Under the pieces are notes generated by a model. It made no database searches and was not told the origin of the DNA. It worked only from the letters and a program-made list of their open reading frames with translations. This document shows positions 38,366 to 47,848 of a stretch of DNA of 64,000 nucleotides, in pieces (the first letter of the stretch is position 1; the number at the start of each line of letters is the position of its first letter). The DNA comes from Colwellia sp. MB02u-6. GTDB lineage: Bacteria > Pseudomonadota > Gammaproteobacteria > Enterobacterales > Alteromonadaceae. The stretch is from positions 186,001 through 250,000 of the forward strand of contig NZ_JACGVG010000036.1 in assembly GCF_014077095.1 (NCBI RefSeq), written 5' to 3'. A program made the translations under genes and the position numbers.

Positions 38366-38396
38366 AAGGCCGATATTTAACGTATCGGCCTTTTTT
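38366..38396 (+). terminator. Intrinsic terminator after the DEAD-box gene
   Basis: AAGGCCGATA (38366-38375) and TATCGGCCTT (38383-38392) form a 10-bp stem with a 7-nt loop, running into T6. It lies about 105 bp past the helicase stop. The rest of the 344-bp gap holds the aminotransferase promoter region, with no other feature seen. Confidence 0.85.
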
Positions 38397-38605
38397 ATTA
38401 GCTATTTATTTAAATTAGTAAAATTTTGAATAATGTTACTGGCTGCTTTTTGTCTTGAAATTAACCGATGCCAGTATCAAAAATAAGGCCTTAGATATTT
38501 TTTGCCTTATAATCTGGCTAAAAATCATCGCACATAATAGCGTATACTCTTGCTTTGAATATATTCGATTACCTTACTTATTGATTAGTTAATTAAAGAG
38601 AACTC

Positions 38606-39799
38606 ATGTTTGCCAATATCCCCTTACCTGCTACTGACGAAATTATAGATTTAATGGCACGTTCATCTAAAGATGAAAGGCCTTTTAAAGTTGATTTAAC
38701 CGTAGGCATTTATAAAGATAGCCATGACAAGGTCGTGCTAATGCAAGCAGTAAAGCAAGCCGACCAAATACTCGCCAATGCCGGACGAAATAAAAGCTAT
38801 GTAGGTTCAAAAGGTGATCTTGAATATGTGCAATTACTACAAGCAATGGTTTTTGCAAACCAAACCGTAAATGGCTACGTTAATGGTATTCAAACAGCCG
38901 GTGGCAGTGGCGGCTTACGAGCCATATTAGATTTAATTAAGCTCGCCAACCCTGAGGCCAAAATTTGGGTAAGCGACCCAACCTATGCCAACCATATTCC
39001 CACCATTATAGCCGCGGGTTTGGCTTATGCGGAATACGCTTTTATTAACAAAAAAAACATGATGTTTGATGAGATTGGCATGTTCAATACGCTTGAAAAA
39101 TTAGGCGAAAATGATGTTGTGCTATTGCACGGCTCTTGCCATAACCCTTCAGGATTACGCTTAACATTGCCACATTGGCAGCAAATTGCCCAGCTATCAA
39201 AATCTACCGGATTTTTACCCTTAATCGACACAGCATATCAAGGTTTTGCTGACGGATTAAATGAAGATGCTGCCGGTTTACTGACTATCGCCAATACGGT
39301 TGAACGCCTAGCACTGTGCGTGAGTTGTTCAAAAAACTTCGGTTTATACAGTGATCGAGTTGGTGCGGCTTATATTTTAAGTCCCACACAAGAAGAAGCA
39401 GACAAAGCGCAAGCTCAACTTGCTATTATGAGTAAAACCACTTATTGGGTACCACCGTCTAATGGCGCTGAAATTGTAAAAACCATTGTTAAAACCCCTG
39501 AGCTGAGAAAACTGTGGTCGGATGAACTCGCACAGATAAATATTAAAATTAAAGCCATAAGAGCAAAGCTTTGCGCTGCCTTTCGTCAACACTCAGGCGA
39601 TAATTATTTTGATTATATTTTATCTCAAGAAGGCATGTTTTCTATGTTGCCAGCAACCGCAGAGCAAATGGAAATACTCAGAGAACAATATGCCATATAC
39701 GGCTTGAATAACGGACGCATTAATCTGGCATCAATTCCAGAGCAACATATTGATTACCTAGTCACCAGCATTTTAGCGGTCACACGAGTTGAGCAATAA
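38606..39799 (+). CDS. Aromatic/aspartate aminotransferase, fold type I
   Basis: 397 residues, the length of E. coli AspC and TyrB (396-397). KVDLTVGIYKD near the N-terminus, TAGGSGGLRAIL (PLP phosphate region), LLHGSCHNPSG, FLPLIDTAYQGFADG and the Schiff-base lysine in SCSKNFGLYSDRVGA are all present. It transfers amino groups between 2-oxoglutarate and aspartate or aromatic amino acids. Residue clues do not separate AspC from TyrB, so no symbol is given. AAAGAGAA before the ATG is the ribosome binding site. Monocistronic. Confidence 0.88.
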   Translation: MFANIPLPATDEIIDLMARSSKDERPFKVDLTVGIYKDSHDKVVLMQAVKQADQILANAGRNKSYVGSKGDLEYVQLLQAMVFANQTVNGYVNGIQTAGGSGGLRAILDLIKLANPEAKIWVSDPTYANHIPTIIAAGLAYAEYAFINKKNMMFDEIGMFNTLEKLGENDVVLLHGSCHNPSGLRLTLPHWQQIAQLSKSTGFLPLIDTAYQGFADGLNEDAAGLLTIANTVERLALCVSCSKNFGLYSDRVGAAYILSPTQEEADKAQAQLAIMSKTTYWVPPSNGAEIVKTIVKTPELRKLWSDELAQINIKIKAIRAKLCAAFRQHSGDNYFDYILSQEGMFSMLPATAEQMEILREQYAIYGLNNGRINLASIPEQHIDYLVTSILAVTRVEQ

Positions 39800-39847
39800 C
39801 CAATAAATTGCCATATTTTACAGCACGCTTGATAGCTTAGAGAGAGT

Positions 39848-39870
39848 AAGTCTTTTAGCTAAAAGACTTT
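39848..39870 (+). terminator. Terminator-like hairpin after the aminotransferase
   Basis: AAGTCTTTT (39848-39856) and AAAAGACTT (39861-39869) form a 9-bp stem with an AGCT loop, followed by TT. It is AT-rich, so of moderate strength. Confidence 0.6.
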
Positions 39871-40015
39871 TACAGATCACAATATAGTTTTGGGCTATTG
39901 TCTTGTAGCCTTACTTCATTCCGTCAGCGTTAAACGGAAAATTAACCTGATGGCCACAGTTAATGCTGTCTAAGCCAGCAAAAATTAACGATAACAGGGC
40001 CAAATAAATAAGGTC

Positions 40016-40043
40016 CAAAACATTAACTGTACTTAATGTTTTG
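40016..40043. repeat. Perfect 11-bp inverted repeat before the M50 protease
   Basis: CAAAACATTAA (40016-40026) and TTAATGTTTTG (40033-40043) flank CTGTAC, itself inside a GTAC palindrome. It lies 70 bp before the protease start. It may be an operator or a terminator; there is no outer T-tract. The 313-bp gap between genes holds nothing else that I can see. Confidence 0.5.
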
Positions 40044-40112
40044 TCAATAAACCTTGATGCTGCTGCAAATATAGCGATAATCAGGCAAGGTTTTATATGC
40101 TGAGTTAATTAA

Positions 40113-41192
40113 TTGCAATTATTAGAAGTAGAATGTCTAGGAAAAACACTAAGATTAGAAGGGTCAATGGCCGGATGGCAGCAAGTATTTTGGGATCAGC
40201 AATGTGTCTCACAGATTAATGCTCATGCCGACAGTGAGTCATTTACACATAAATTTACCCTACAAAATGAGCATGGTGAATTGCCTGTAGAACTCAATGG
40301 TTCACTGCAATGGCAGCCTTTTGCATTGCAATTTCAACTGTTAGTCAATAACGAGCTGTTACTCGACAATACCCTCAATGAAAAAGATATAGAGCAACGT
40401 CAAATAGTCCAAGGGGAAAAGCAAGCGATTAAATTTAGTTTAGTCGGTATGGCTGGCCTTGGCTTGAAGCTATTGAAAAGTGCCAAGGTGGTTAAAGTGC
40501 TATTTGCTGCCGGCAGTTTGGCGGCTTATAGCTGGTTATTCTCTATTGAATTTGCCATCGCACTTATTCTTTGCCTCGTTTTTCATGAATATGGTCATAT
40601 TAGAGCAATGAAATACTTTGGTTTGAAAACTAAAGGCATATACCTCATCCCCTTTGTCGGCGGTTTAGCGCTGAGCGATGATAAAATTAATACCCGCTGG
40701 CAAGATATTGTTATTTCAATTATGGGGCCCTTTTTCGGTTTAATACTTTCTCTCGCCTGCTTAGTGGGTTATTGGCTAACCGATATAGAAATACTAGCCG
40801 GCTTGGCTGTATTTAATGCCCTGCTAAATTTATTTAACTTATTACCCATATTGCCGTTAGACGGTGGCCATGTTCTGAAAAGCATCGCTTTTTCAATCAA
40901 CTCTAAAGTAGGTTTAGTTGCTTGTGCATTAGGCGCAGCGCTGGGTATTTATATCAGTTATTACTTTGGTTTAGCGCTGTTAGGCTTTTTACTGGCTATT
41001 GGTAGCATAGAAATATTTTTTGAATATAAACGCCGGCATTTAAGCGAGTTACTGCCCCTTAATCGCTATGCACAAATTGTCTCCGCATTATGGTATGTCG
41101 TTACCGTTGGGGGTTTATCTGCCATTATTTGGCTAGTGGGCCAAACAGGCAATGACGCATTGTCACTACCACTTAAAATATTAGGCAGTTAA
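40113..41192 (+). CDS. M50 (site-2) family membrane metalloprotease
   Basis: 359 residues from a TTG at 40113, directly after an in-frame TAA; the first in-frame ATG (40167) would lose 18 residues. The first 110 residues form a soluble domain. Then come several membrane helices with the zinc motif HEYGH (LCLVFHEYGHIRAMKY) and the third ligand in NLLPILPLDGGHVL. Family members cut membrane-embedded substrates or, in some cases, act in other membrane processing. No PDZ domain is seen, so it is not RseP. The substrate is unknown; monocistronic. Confidence 0.85.
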   Translation: MQLLEVECLGKTLRLEGSMAGWQQVFWDQQCVSQINAHADSESFTHKFTLQNEHGELPVELNGSLQWQPFALQFQLLVNNELLLDNTLNEKDIEQRQIVQGEKQAIKFSLVGMAGLGLKLLKSAKVVKVLFAAGSLAAYSWLFSIEFAIALILCLVFHEYGHIRAMKYFGLKTKGIYLIPFVGGLALSDDKINTRWQDIVISIMGPFFGLILSLACLVGYWLTDIEILAGLAVFNALLNLFNLLPILPLDGGHVLKSIAFSINSKVGLVACALGAALGIYISYYFGLALLGFLLAIGSIEIFFEYKRRHLSELLPLNRYAQIVSALWYVVTVGGLSAIIWLVGQTGNDALSLPLKILGS

Positions 41193-41230
41193 CATAGTCA
41201 GTTCACATAGTCTGTTCACATAGTCTGTAG
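41192..41230. repeat. Three tandem 13-bp repeats
   Basis: ACATAGTCAGTTC (41192-41204), ACATAGTCTGTTC (41205-41217) and ACATAGTCTGTAG (41218-41230) lie head to tail starting at the stop codon of the M50 gene. They may be a slippage product or a phased binding site. Confidence 0.8.
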
Positions 41231-41320
41231 TTAAGCTGAACGTGGGCTAACTTGGCTGGCAATTGATGTTAGCTTAAATCTAAGCTGACGACGCACATAC
41301 AGCTTGAAAAGGAATAGTTT

Positions 41321-41725
41321 ATGATTTCAAAAAAAGTAAGAGAGTTATTTGTCTCTTTAATGGAAGCAGGCGATGACTCACCCGTGGCTTATGATGAGGA
41401 AACTGAACAGTACTGTGGCATATTCAATAACCTAGTTGTTGATAAGTATATTGCTCTCGGCGCGATTGAACTCGTTGAAGATGTAAATGGCCACAGCACC
41501 ATTTTGCTCAATAACAGAGATGACTTTTTAAGCTCATTCGCTGCTGGCATCAGAGAAGCGAAGAACGGCAGTGATCAAGCTTACGCCGACTACAACGCCA
41601 ACCCATTTGCCTTTTCAGTCGGCTTTGAACATTTCCATCAAATCGCAAAGAAAAAACGTCCGCAAAGCGATTATATCTGCCATGGTTTTGAACGTGATGA
41701 TAGCGGATTAGTCCATCTGCAATAA
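41321..41725 (+). CDS. Conserved-looking protein of unknown function
   Basis: 134 residues, a soluble acidic protein with no signal peptide or membrane helix. It begins MISKKVRELFVSLMEAGDD after AAAAGGAATAG, a good ribosome binding site. A central DKYIALGAIELVEDVNGHS stretch looks like beta strands. I do not recognise the family. It lies 128 bp after the M50 gene on the same strand, past a tandem repeat, so co-transcription is possible. Confidence 0.6.
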   Translation: MISKKVRELFVSLMEAGDDSPVAYDEETEQYCGIFNNLVVDKYIALGAIELVEDVNGHSTILLNNRDDFLSSFAAGIREAKNGSDQAYADYNANPFAFSVGFEHFHQIAKKKRPQSDYICHGFERDDSGLVHLQ

Positions 41726-41798
41726 TAGTCAAAAGAGTAATCACAAGAATTTAATCAAGTATAAGTGTTACCTAAATTGGCTCCACACAGCGAGTAAA

Positions 41799-42476
41799 TT
41801 AATCGTCATTGTCTTTAAGTAGCTCTGTTAAACAAACCGTTTGTCCTGTTAGAGCCGCCACTTGTTGCTCTAACACGTTTACTCACTGAGCTAATTTATC
41901 ATCACTTGCCAAGGTAATGTTTTCTGTTTTAATGATGCTCAGTTCAGCTAAGTTACCTATAACTAAGTCCCTTTGAGCTAAGTCCCCTGCATCAGATCAG
42001 AGAGTAAATCTACATAGCAGAATTATCGCTTTCCTGGCTCTGGTTCGAGTTTTTTGACTAGCCTTTGGTTGTTAAGGTTTTGTAATTGATTTAAGGCCGC
42101 TTCAACTTCACAGACACCATGAGATTCAACTAGATAGTTGGTAAGTGTTCTTGATTCTCCTGGTGTCTGTGGCCTTCTTAGGAATAACACGCAAATAACG
42201 GCTCTTTGCTGAGCTGAAACTTGTAAATTGCCAAATTCAGTATTACAAAAGCGATAAAAGTATTTATTTACTCAGTTTGAAATTTTTGACTTATCATTAA
42301 CTGATTCATTTGTACCCGTTCATCAACAGCCTTTTTGCACCTTATTTTCTACCAGTGATACACAGGTTCACGGTTACTTTTTTGATTGTAACCCAGGTAA
42401 TACGGCTGATAGAAAGAGGACATTGCTCTGCAAATAATGACATCATATTCAAAGCCTCTTTATTAAAACATTTATT
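41799..42476 (-). pseudogene. yceH: Decayed yceH (DUF480) gene
   Basis: Pieces of YceH appear in order on the minus strand. Near 42430, LFAEQCPLSIS matches EQYPLSLN. One frame over, YNQKSNREPV (about 42375) is a family hallmark. Near 42245, KYFYRFCNTEFGNLQVSAQQ and then VLFLRRPQTPGESRT continue, with LEPEPGKR followed by a TAA at the place of the next family residues. LEQQVAALTGQ and a final TAA at 41799 match the coiled C-terminal tail. Several frameshifts and at least three internal stops are present. Length (about 680 bp) fits the 215-residue E. coli gene. The 5' end is not sharply defined. Confidence 0.85.
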
Positions 42477-42741
42477 TATATCAATTAATTATGCACTTTC
42501 ACTACATAATGGTGCATAATTACTCATAAAAAAAGCATAGTTAAACTATGTCTTTATCATTTATGCAAGCCGTGTCACTGTCTTATTGATTTGAAAGCGT
42601 GATTATTTTGACATTTCTAGTCAAAACTGAGCTTATGTGATTATAATTAAAGAATATATGACGCTAAGGTCTCGCTAACACTATTTATTTTGTTAGACTA
42701 GCCGTACAAAAATAATACCAATGATAAAACGGAATTTGTAG

Positions 42742-45384
42742 ATGGATTTGATGGCGAAAAAAAATACTCATGCGATACGCCAACTTCCTAAATTAAAATC
42801 GCTACTTAAAAAGTATCGACAGCTTAAAAGTATGCAGTCAGGTTTGTTACAGCTGTCTGAATTATCTAATTCGACAACCGATCTAGATGGGTTTTATCAC
42901 GGTCTTGAGGCTGTGATTAAGACCTTACTGGCTACTGACAGTTTCAATATAGCCTTGTTAAACCCCGCTAACGAATTACAATTAACTTACTGCCATAATC
43001 CTGTAGAAAAGCTTTTATATCAAGATCTAAATTTAGCTAAAGAACGAAAAAATCTAACCGGCTTAGTTTTACAGCGCCAAGCACCCGTGCATTGTTCTGC
43101 CAAAGAAAGAATCGCACTTGCCAAAGCGGATAAAATTTTCTTGTCTGGCTCTGTTTGGATAGATTGGCTTGGTGTGCCATTAAAACGTAACGGACAAGTT
43201 ATCGGTGTTATTTCTCTACAAAGTTACGATAAAAAACGCTATTTTTCTGAGCAAAACTGCCAAATTTTAGAGTTTATTGCTGAACATTTAGTCACAGCTA
43301 TAGATCGCGTTCAAAGTAGAGAGTTATTAGAGTCTAGTATTCAACAGCGTACCGTTAAATTAACGCAAACCAATCAACAGTTACAGCGTGAAATTGTTGA
43401 AAGGCAATTGGCAGTTAAAACACATCAGGTACTACTTAATATTTCTGAGCTAACAACAAAATCACAAGCTATATCAGAATTTTATCAAGTGTTGCATCAA
43501 GAAATCAATAAGCTGTTACCCGCAAAAAATTTTTATATCGCATTATTATCTGAAAATAAAAGCCAATTAGAATTTCCTTACTATTGTAATGAGAAATTTG
43601 CACAGCCCGCAACAAAAAAGCTCAACGACGGCTTGTCTGAAATGGTTATAAGAAAGGGTAAACCTATTCTGTTAAGCGATAACATAATTTACACCTTAGC
43701 GGCAGAGGGTGAAGTAACACAAGATGACTTTAGCTCGCTATGTCCTGATTTCGCCTTAACACAGGCTTGGCTGGCCGCTCCTTTATCTAATCAGGGTGAG
43801 ATTTTTGGGGTTATTGCTATCCAGCATTATCAAGACAAAAATGCTTATCATAGTAAAGATCTCGAACTGATGCGTTTTGTTAGTCACCATATTGCAATTG
43901 AAATTTCACGACAAAAAACCCAACAACAAGCAATAAAAAACCATGAAGTACTTGAAGAAATAGTCAATAAACGCACCCAAGAACTCCAAGTAAGCAATCT
44001 CAATTTACGTATGCAAATTGAAGAACGTCGAAAAGCAGAAGCACGTTTATATTATGATGCCCATCATGATGCATTAACACAACTACCGAATAGAACAATG
44101 TTTTCAGAACGTTTAACCTATGCTATTCGGCATTTAAAGCGCCATCCTAACCATAAGTTTGCCGTTTTATTTATTGATTTAGATCGCTTTAAAATAATCA
44201 ATGACACTCTAGGACATCACGCTGGCGATCAATTCTTAATCGAAATTGCGCGCCGCTTAGACCACTGTGTGCGCGACAATGACATTTTAGCCCGGTTAGG
44301 TGGTGATGAGTTTGTGGTGTTATTAGACTCATTACGAGCAACTGAATATATTAAAGAAATTGCATCTCGTATCATTACATCAATTGCACAACCCTTTGAA
44401 TTTGATGGCCATACCTTGTATTCAAATGCCAGTATCGGTATTGCTCAAAGTCGGGCTAACTATAAAGATGCCAGCGAAATATTACGCGATGCTGATGCAG
44501 CAATGTATGAAGCAAAAAATTTAGGGCGCGGTCGATACGTTTTCTTTGAGGACAGTATGCGGGAAAAAATCATTGCTAGTATGACGCTTGAACAAGAATT
44601 AAGGCGAGCTATTCAAAGTAAACAGTTTGAGTTACATTATCAGAAAATTTCAGATTTAACCTCAACTAAAACTATAGGTTTTGAGGTGTTTTTACGTTGG
44701 CAGCATCCAACCAAGGGTTTATTAACCCCAAGTGAGTTTCTTTTTATGGCAGAAGAAACTGGTATGATTTTGGATATAGAAACCTGGGTGATTGAACAAG
44801 TTTGTTTGCAATTAAAACGATGGCAACAGTCAAAAGAATATGAGCACACTTATATTGGTGTCAACCTATCAGGCCGTCACTTAATTCAAGCGGACCAATT
44901 AGCAAAATTAATAGCTTTAATTAGTGCTAATACGGCTGAGCCCGAACGACTGATTCTCGAGTTTAATGAATCTGCTTTTGCTCGACATACCGAACTAGCA
45001 CTTAAAGGCTTACACAGATTGAAAGAACTTGGCGTTAAGTTAGCTTTAGATGATTATGGTGTTGGTTTATCGTCGTTTAATTTTTTACATAACTACCCGT
45101 TTGAATTTATTAAACTCGATCGCAGTTTTATCCGTACGTTAAATCACAATGATAAAAACTTATCTTTAATTAAAGCCTTGCATGAACTGGGGACAAAATT
45201 TGGCTACCAACTAGTGGCTGAAGGCATTGAATCTGAAGCCATGTTCAAGAAACTACAAACCGTAGGTTGTCAATTTGGCCAAGGCTATTATATTAGCCGG
45301 CCAGAAAAAATAGTGGACAATAATGCTAATACTAAAAGTTATCTTGATACTAACAGTAATGCGGTAGCAATCATTCAGGCCTAG
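42742..45384 (+). CDS. GAF-GAF-GGDEF-EAL cyclic-di-GMP protein
   Basis: 880 residues, soluble. Two GAF sensor domains (about 45-195 and 225-390) are joined by a coiled coil, then a GGDEF domain with intact GGDEF at 520-524 and an inhibitory I-site RDND five residues before it. The EAL domain follows (620-870). Its signature reads EVF at 648-650 in place of EAL but the glutamate stays. The other sites are present: NLSGRHL, NES, LALDDYGVGLSS, IKLDRSF and VAEGIES. Both synthesis and hydrolysis of cyclic-di-GMP are possible. No membrane segment. Monocistronic, after the yceH remnant. Confidence 0.93.
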   Translation: MDLMAKKNTHAIRQLPKLKSLLKKYRQLKSMQSGLLQLSELSNSTTDLDGFYHGLEAVIKTLLATDSFNIALLNPANELQLTYCHNPVEKLLYQDLNLAKERKNLTGLVLQRQAPVHCSAKERIALAKADKIFLSGSVWIDWLGVPLKRNGQVIGVISLQSYDKKRYFSEQNCQILEFIAEHLVTAIDRVQSRELLESSIQQRTVKLTQTNQQLQREIVERQLAVKTHQVLLNISELTTKSQAISEFYQVLHQEINKLLPAKNFYIALLSENKSQLEFPYYCNEKFAQPATKKLNDGLSEMVIRKGKPILLSDNIIYTLAAEGEVTQDDFSSLCPDFALTQAWLAAPLSNQGEIFGVIAIQHYQDKNAYHSKDLELMRFVSHHIAIEISRQKTQQQAIKNHEVLEEIVNKRTQELQVSNLNLRMQIEERRKAEARLYYDAHHDALTQLPNRTMFSERLTYAIRHLKRHPNHKFAVLFIDLDRFKIINDTLGHHAGDQFLIEIARRLDHCVRDNDILARLGGDEFVVLLDSLRATEYIKEIASRIITSIAQPFEFDGHTLYSNASIGIAQSRANYKDASEILRDADAAMYEAKNLGRGRYVFFEDSMREKIIASMTLEQELRRAIQSKQFELHYQKISDLTSTKTIGFEVFLRWQHPTKGLLTPSEFLFMAEETGMILDIETWVIEQVCLQLKRWQQSKEYEHTYIGVNLSGRHLIQADQLAKLIALISANTAEPERLILEFNESAFARHTELALKGLHRLKELGVKLALDDYGVGLSSFNFLHNYPFEFIKLDRSFIRTLNHNDKNLSLIKALHELGTKFGYQLVAEGIESEAMFKKLQTVGCQFGQGYYISRPEKIVDNNANTKSYLDTNSNAVAIIQA

Positions 45385-45407
45385 TTTATCGCTCGAACAA
45401 GTTAACA

Positions 45408-46379
45408 CTAACCCTTGTGAAAAAAGCCTTCAATACGTAAGGCAATACCAGGGGTTGTGGTGTAATTTTCTTGCTCGGGAAACTCAACAAAAGGCTCTAT
45501 TTCAAAAAATAACCAATCGCGCAAGGCATTAAAGCGGTATCGATAACTTAAGGTGTACTTATCAATAAAAAAACCTCGTGCGCCGTTGCGTTCACCTTCA
45601 GCTTGGAAACTCAGCACTGATGCCGTGGTGTGATTTATTTGCTCTAGTTTATAAAAACCATGCTTCCAGCGAATACCACTAAAGGCGGCTGAGCCTCGAA
45701 TACTATAATTTAGCCGAAAAAGTGATTTGCTACTTAATTGATAATCGTACTCCAGCAATAATTTAGCGCCAAAGCCATCATTAAGGTAATAATACATTGA
45801 CGGTTCAACTAAAAAACCTTGCTTGGGATTGATAGTTAAACGACGTTTATGTTTTGCTCTAGCAAATAGATCTCCACCTGAAATACCCAAACGATAATTC
45901 ATGAGCCGGTCATTTTTTTTATCATCTGTATAGTTTAGTGCTAAAGAAAATTTTTCTTCTTCAGTGCTCGAATTGGTGTTGACTGACTCTAGCGGTAGAT
46001 TGTTTAGTTCATCATCTATTTCGTCAGATAACACCACACTAACTCTGTCTTGAAAGTGCGGCAATTTTACACGCAATCGAAAGCGAGGCTTGATTTCACT
46101 CCAGTCGCGACTTTTTGGCAACCAAGCAAAACTAATTTTTGCGGTTGTTTTTGGACTTTGTTGTTCACTATCATTTGCAATAAAAAAACTATCAAACCAT
46201 TGTGCTGATTGAAAAACGGAGTCAGAAACCGTTTCATGCAATCCTTGCATCCAGTGTCCATCTTCTTGTTCAGTGGGCACTGTTACTTCTGCTGAAGCAT
46301 AAGCTTGTGCTGAATTTGCAAATACAAAGTAGAATAACACTAGGCAAAAATGCCAATAATACTGATTTTTACAATACAT
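45408..46379 (-). CDS. Probable outer-membrane protein of unknown function
   Basis: 323 residues from the ATG at 46379 (MYCKNQYYWHFCLVLFYFVF), which opens a signal peptide ending near ANSAQA-YA. The frame is open to 46697, but that part is antisense to tatA and unlikely to be coding; an ATG at 46415 is possible. The mature part is rich in alternating aromatic strands (SLFRLNYSIRGSAAF, WLFFEIEPFVEFPE), which suggests a beta-barrel. I recognise no family. It is divergent from tatA, about 100 bp apart. Confidence 0.65.
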   Translation of the reverse strand: MYCKNQYYWHFCLVLFYFVFANSAQAYASAEVTVPTEQEDGHWMQGLHETVSDSVFQSAQWFDSFFIANDSEQQSPKTTAKISFAWLPKSRDWSEIKPRFRLRVKLPHFQDRVSVVLSDEIDDELNNLPLESVNTNSSTEEEKFSLALNYTDDKKNDRLMNYRLGISGGDLFARAKHKRRLTINPKQGFLVEPSMYYYLNDGFGAKLLLEYDYQLSSKSLFRLNYSIRGSAAFSGIRWKHGFYKLEQINHTTASVLSFQAEGERNGARGFFIDKYTLSYRYRFNALRDWLFFEIEPFVEFPEQENYTTTPGIALRIEGFFHKG

Positions 46380-46479
46380 TCTTATCAAAATTTGTTTTAC
46401 CTCATTATTTATCATATCAGTTGGTGATTTTTTTTCTATAAACTTTATAATGAAATCAAATAAATTATAGGAGTTTTTT

Positions 46480-46728
46480 ATGGGCGGTATAAGTATTTGG
46501 CAATTATTAATTATTGCGGTCATTGTCGTGTTATTGTTTGGCACAAAAAAAATACGTAATTTGGGCACTGATTTAGGATCAGCAGTGAAAGGCTTTAAAA
46601 GTGCAGTAACTGACGATACAGCAAAAAAAGAAGACGCTAGCCAAGAAGATCTAGCTAATAACGAAAGTTTAGGTGATAAAACAGCTAAAAAAAGCACTGT
46701 GGCTGAAAAAGAGAAAGACCAAGTCTAA
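46480..46728 (+). CDS. tatA: Sec-independent translocase subunit TatA
   Basis: 82 residues. A short N-terminus, one membrane helix ([18 protein letters not shown]), then the [10 protein letters not shown] hinge and amphipathic helix [12 protein letters not shown] are typical of TatA, followed by a charged tail. TatA oligomers form the pore for folded proteins with twin-arginine signals. TAGGAG lies upstream of the ATG. It shares one base with tatB (TAATG). Confidence 0.95.
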   Translation: MGGISIWQLLIIAVIVVLLFGTKKIRNLGTDLGSAVKGFKSAVTDDTAKKEDASQEDLANNESLGDKTAKKSTVAEKEKDQV

Positions 46729-47096
46729 TGTTTGATATAGGTTTTTGGGAACTGCTATTAATTGCTATTATTGGTCTGGTCGTACTAGGGCCCGAGCGCT
46801 TACCCGTAGCAATTCGTTCTGTGCGTAGCTGGATAACTAGCATGCGTAATTTTAGTGAGGGCGTTAAAAATGAACTCACCGAAGAGCTGCGTATTCATGA
46901 ACTGCATGCTAATTTAAAGAAAGCTGAACAAGCTGGCATGAAAGACTTATCACCAGAAGTTGCAGCGTCAGTGAAGTCACTAGAAGAAGCGGCCGCAATG
47001 GTCAATAATCCTTATCAAACAGCTGAAAAAACAACAGAGTCGTCTGAAAAAGTTGAACAGCTCAATGATAATAAAAATGAAAAGCAGAGTAAATGA
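46728..47096 (+). CDS. tatB: Tat translocase subunit TatB
   Basis: 122 residues. [19 protein letters not shown] then LGPERLPVAIR is the TatB signature (helix followed by GPERLP), with a long amphipathic helix and polar tail. With TatC it forms the receptor for twin-arginine signal peptides. It overlaps tatA by 1 bp and tatC by 4 bp. Confidence 0.96.
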   Translation: MFDIGFWELLLIAIIGLVVLGPERLPVAIRSVRSWITSMRNFSEGVKNELTEELRIHELHANLKKAEQAGMKDLSPEVAASVKSLEEAAAMVNNPYQTAEKTTESSEKVEQLNDNKNEKQSK

Positions 47097-47848
47097 GTTC
47101 AGCCGCTAAACAAAATCACACATTATTTGATCACTTATTAGAACTGAGAACACGATTATTACATGCCGTGTTAGGTGTGTTAGTTGTTTTCTGTTCGTTG
47201 ATTTACTTTGCCCAAGATATTTACCAATATGTCGCAAAGCCACTTTTGGCTGTTATGCCAGAGGGGACGCAAATGATCGCGACTGATGTAGCATCTCCCT
47301 TCTTTACGCCATTTAAACTTACTATTGTCTTATCGATATTTATTGCCATGCCATACATTTTATATCAATTGTGGTCGTTTATAGCGCCGGGTTTGTATAA
47401 GCATGAAAAACGTTTAATGGCCCCCTTAATGCTGGGTAGTACCTTATTGTTTTATGGCGGTATTGCCTTTGCATACTATGTGGTGTTTCCAGTTGCTTTC
47501 GCATTCTTTTCTTCGGTAGCACCCGATGGCGTAACCATTGCGACAGACATTAGCAGCTACTTGGATTTTGTTTTAAAACTATTTTTTGCTTTTGGGGCAG
47601 CATTTGAAATCCCCATTGCCATTATATTACTGTGTTGGACTGGGGTAACAACTCCTGCTAGCTTGCGCACTAAACGCCCCTATATTGTCGTTGGTGCATT
47701 TGTCGTTGGTATGTTGTTAACACCACCAGATATTATTTCTCAAACCATGCTGGCATTACCCATGCTACTGCTATTTGAGTTAGGCATTATTATCGCCTCT
47801 GTTTATTATCGAACAGAGGAAGAAACAGAATCAAAGGAAGAACAATAA
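47093..47848 (+). CDS. tatC: Tat translocase subunit TatC
   Basis: 251 residues with six membrane helices. FDHLLELRTRLLHAVLG opens the protein as in TatC, SFIAPGLYKHEKR and the later FGAAFEIPIAIILLCW are hallmark segments. It recognises the twin-arginine signal in the inner membrane. Starts four bases inside tatB and shares its stop region with the next gene (TAATG). Confidence 0.97.
   Translation: MSSAAKQNHTLFDHLLELRTRLLHAVLGVLVVFCSLIYFAQDIYQYVAKPLLAVMPEGTQMIATDVASPFFTPFKLTIVLSIFIAMPYILYQLWSFIAPGLYKHEKRLMAPLMLGSTLLFYGGIAFAYYVVFPVAFAFFSSVAPDGVTIATDISSYLDFVLKLFFAFGAAFEIPIAIILLCWTGVTTPASLRTKRPYIVVGAFVVGMLLTPPDIISQTMLALPMLLLFELGIIIASVYYRTEEETESKEEQ

Noticed and set aside
42310-42519. Small plus-strand reading frame of 69 codons
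   Set aside because: It lies antisense to the yceH remnant, has no ribosome binding site and no family features.
46380-46697. N-terminal extension of the open frame of the putative outer-membrane protein
   Set aside because: It runs antisense through tatA and its residues look non-coding. A signal peptide begins at 46379, so that start was used.
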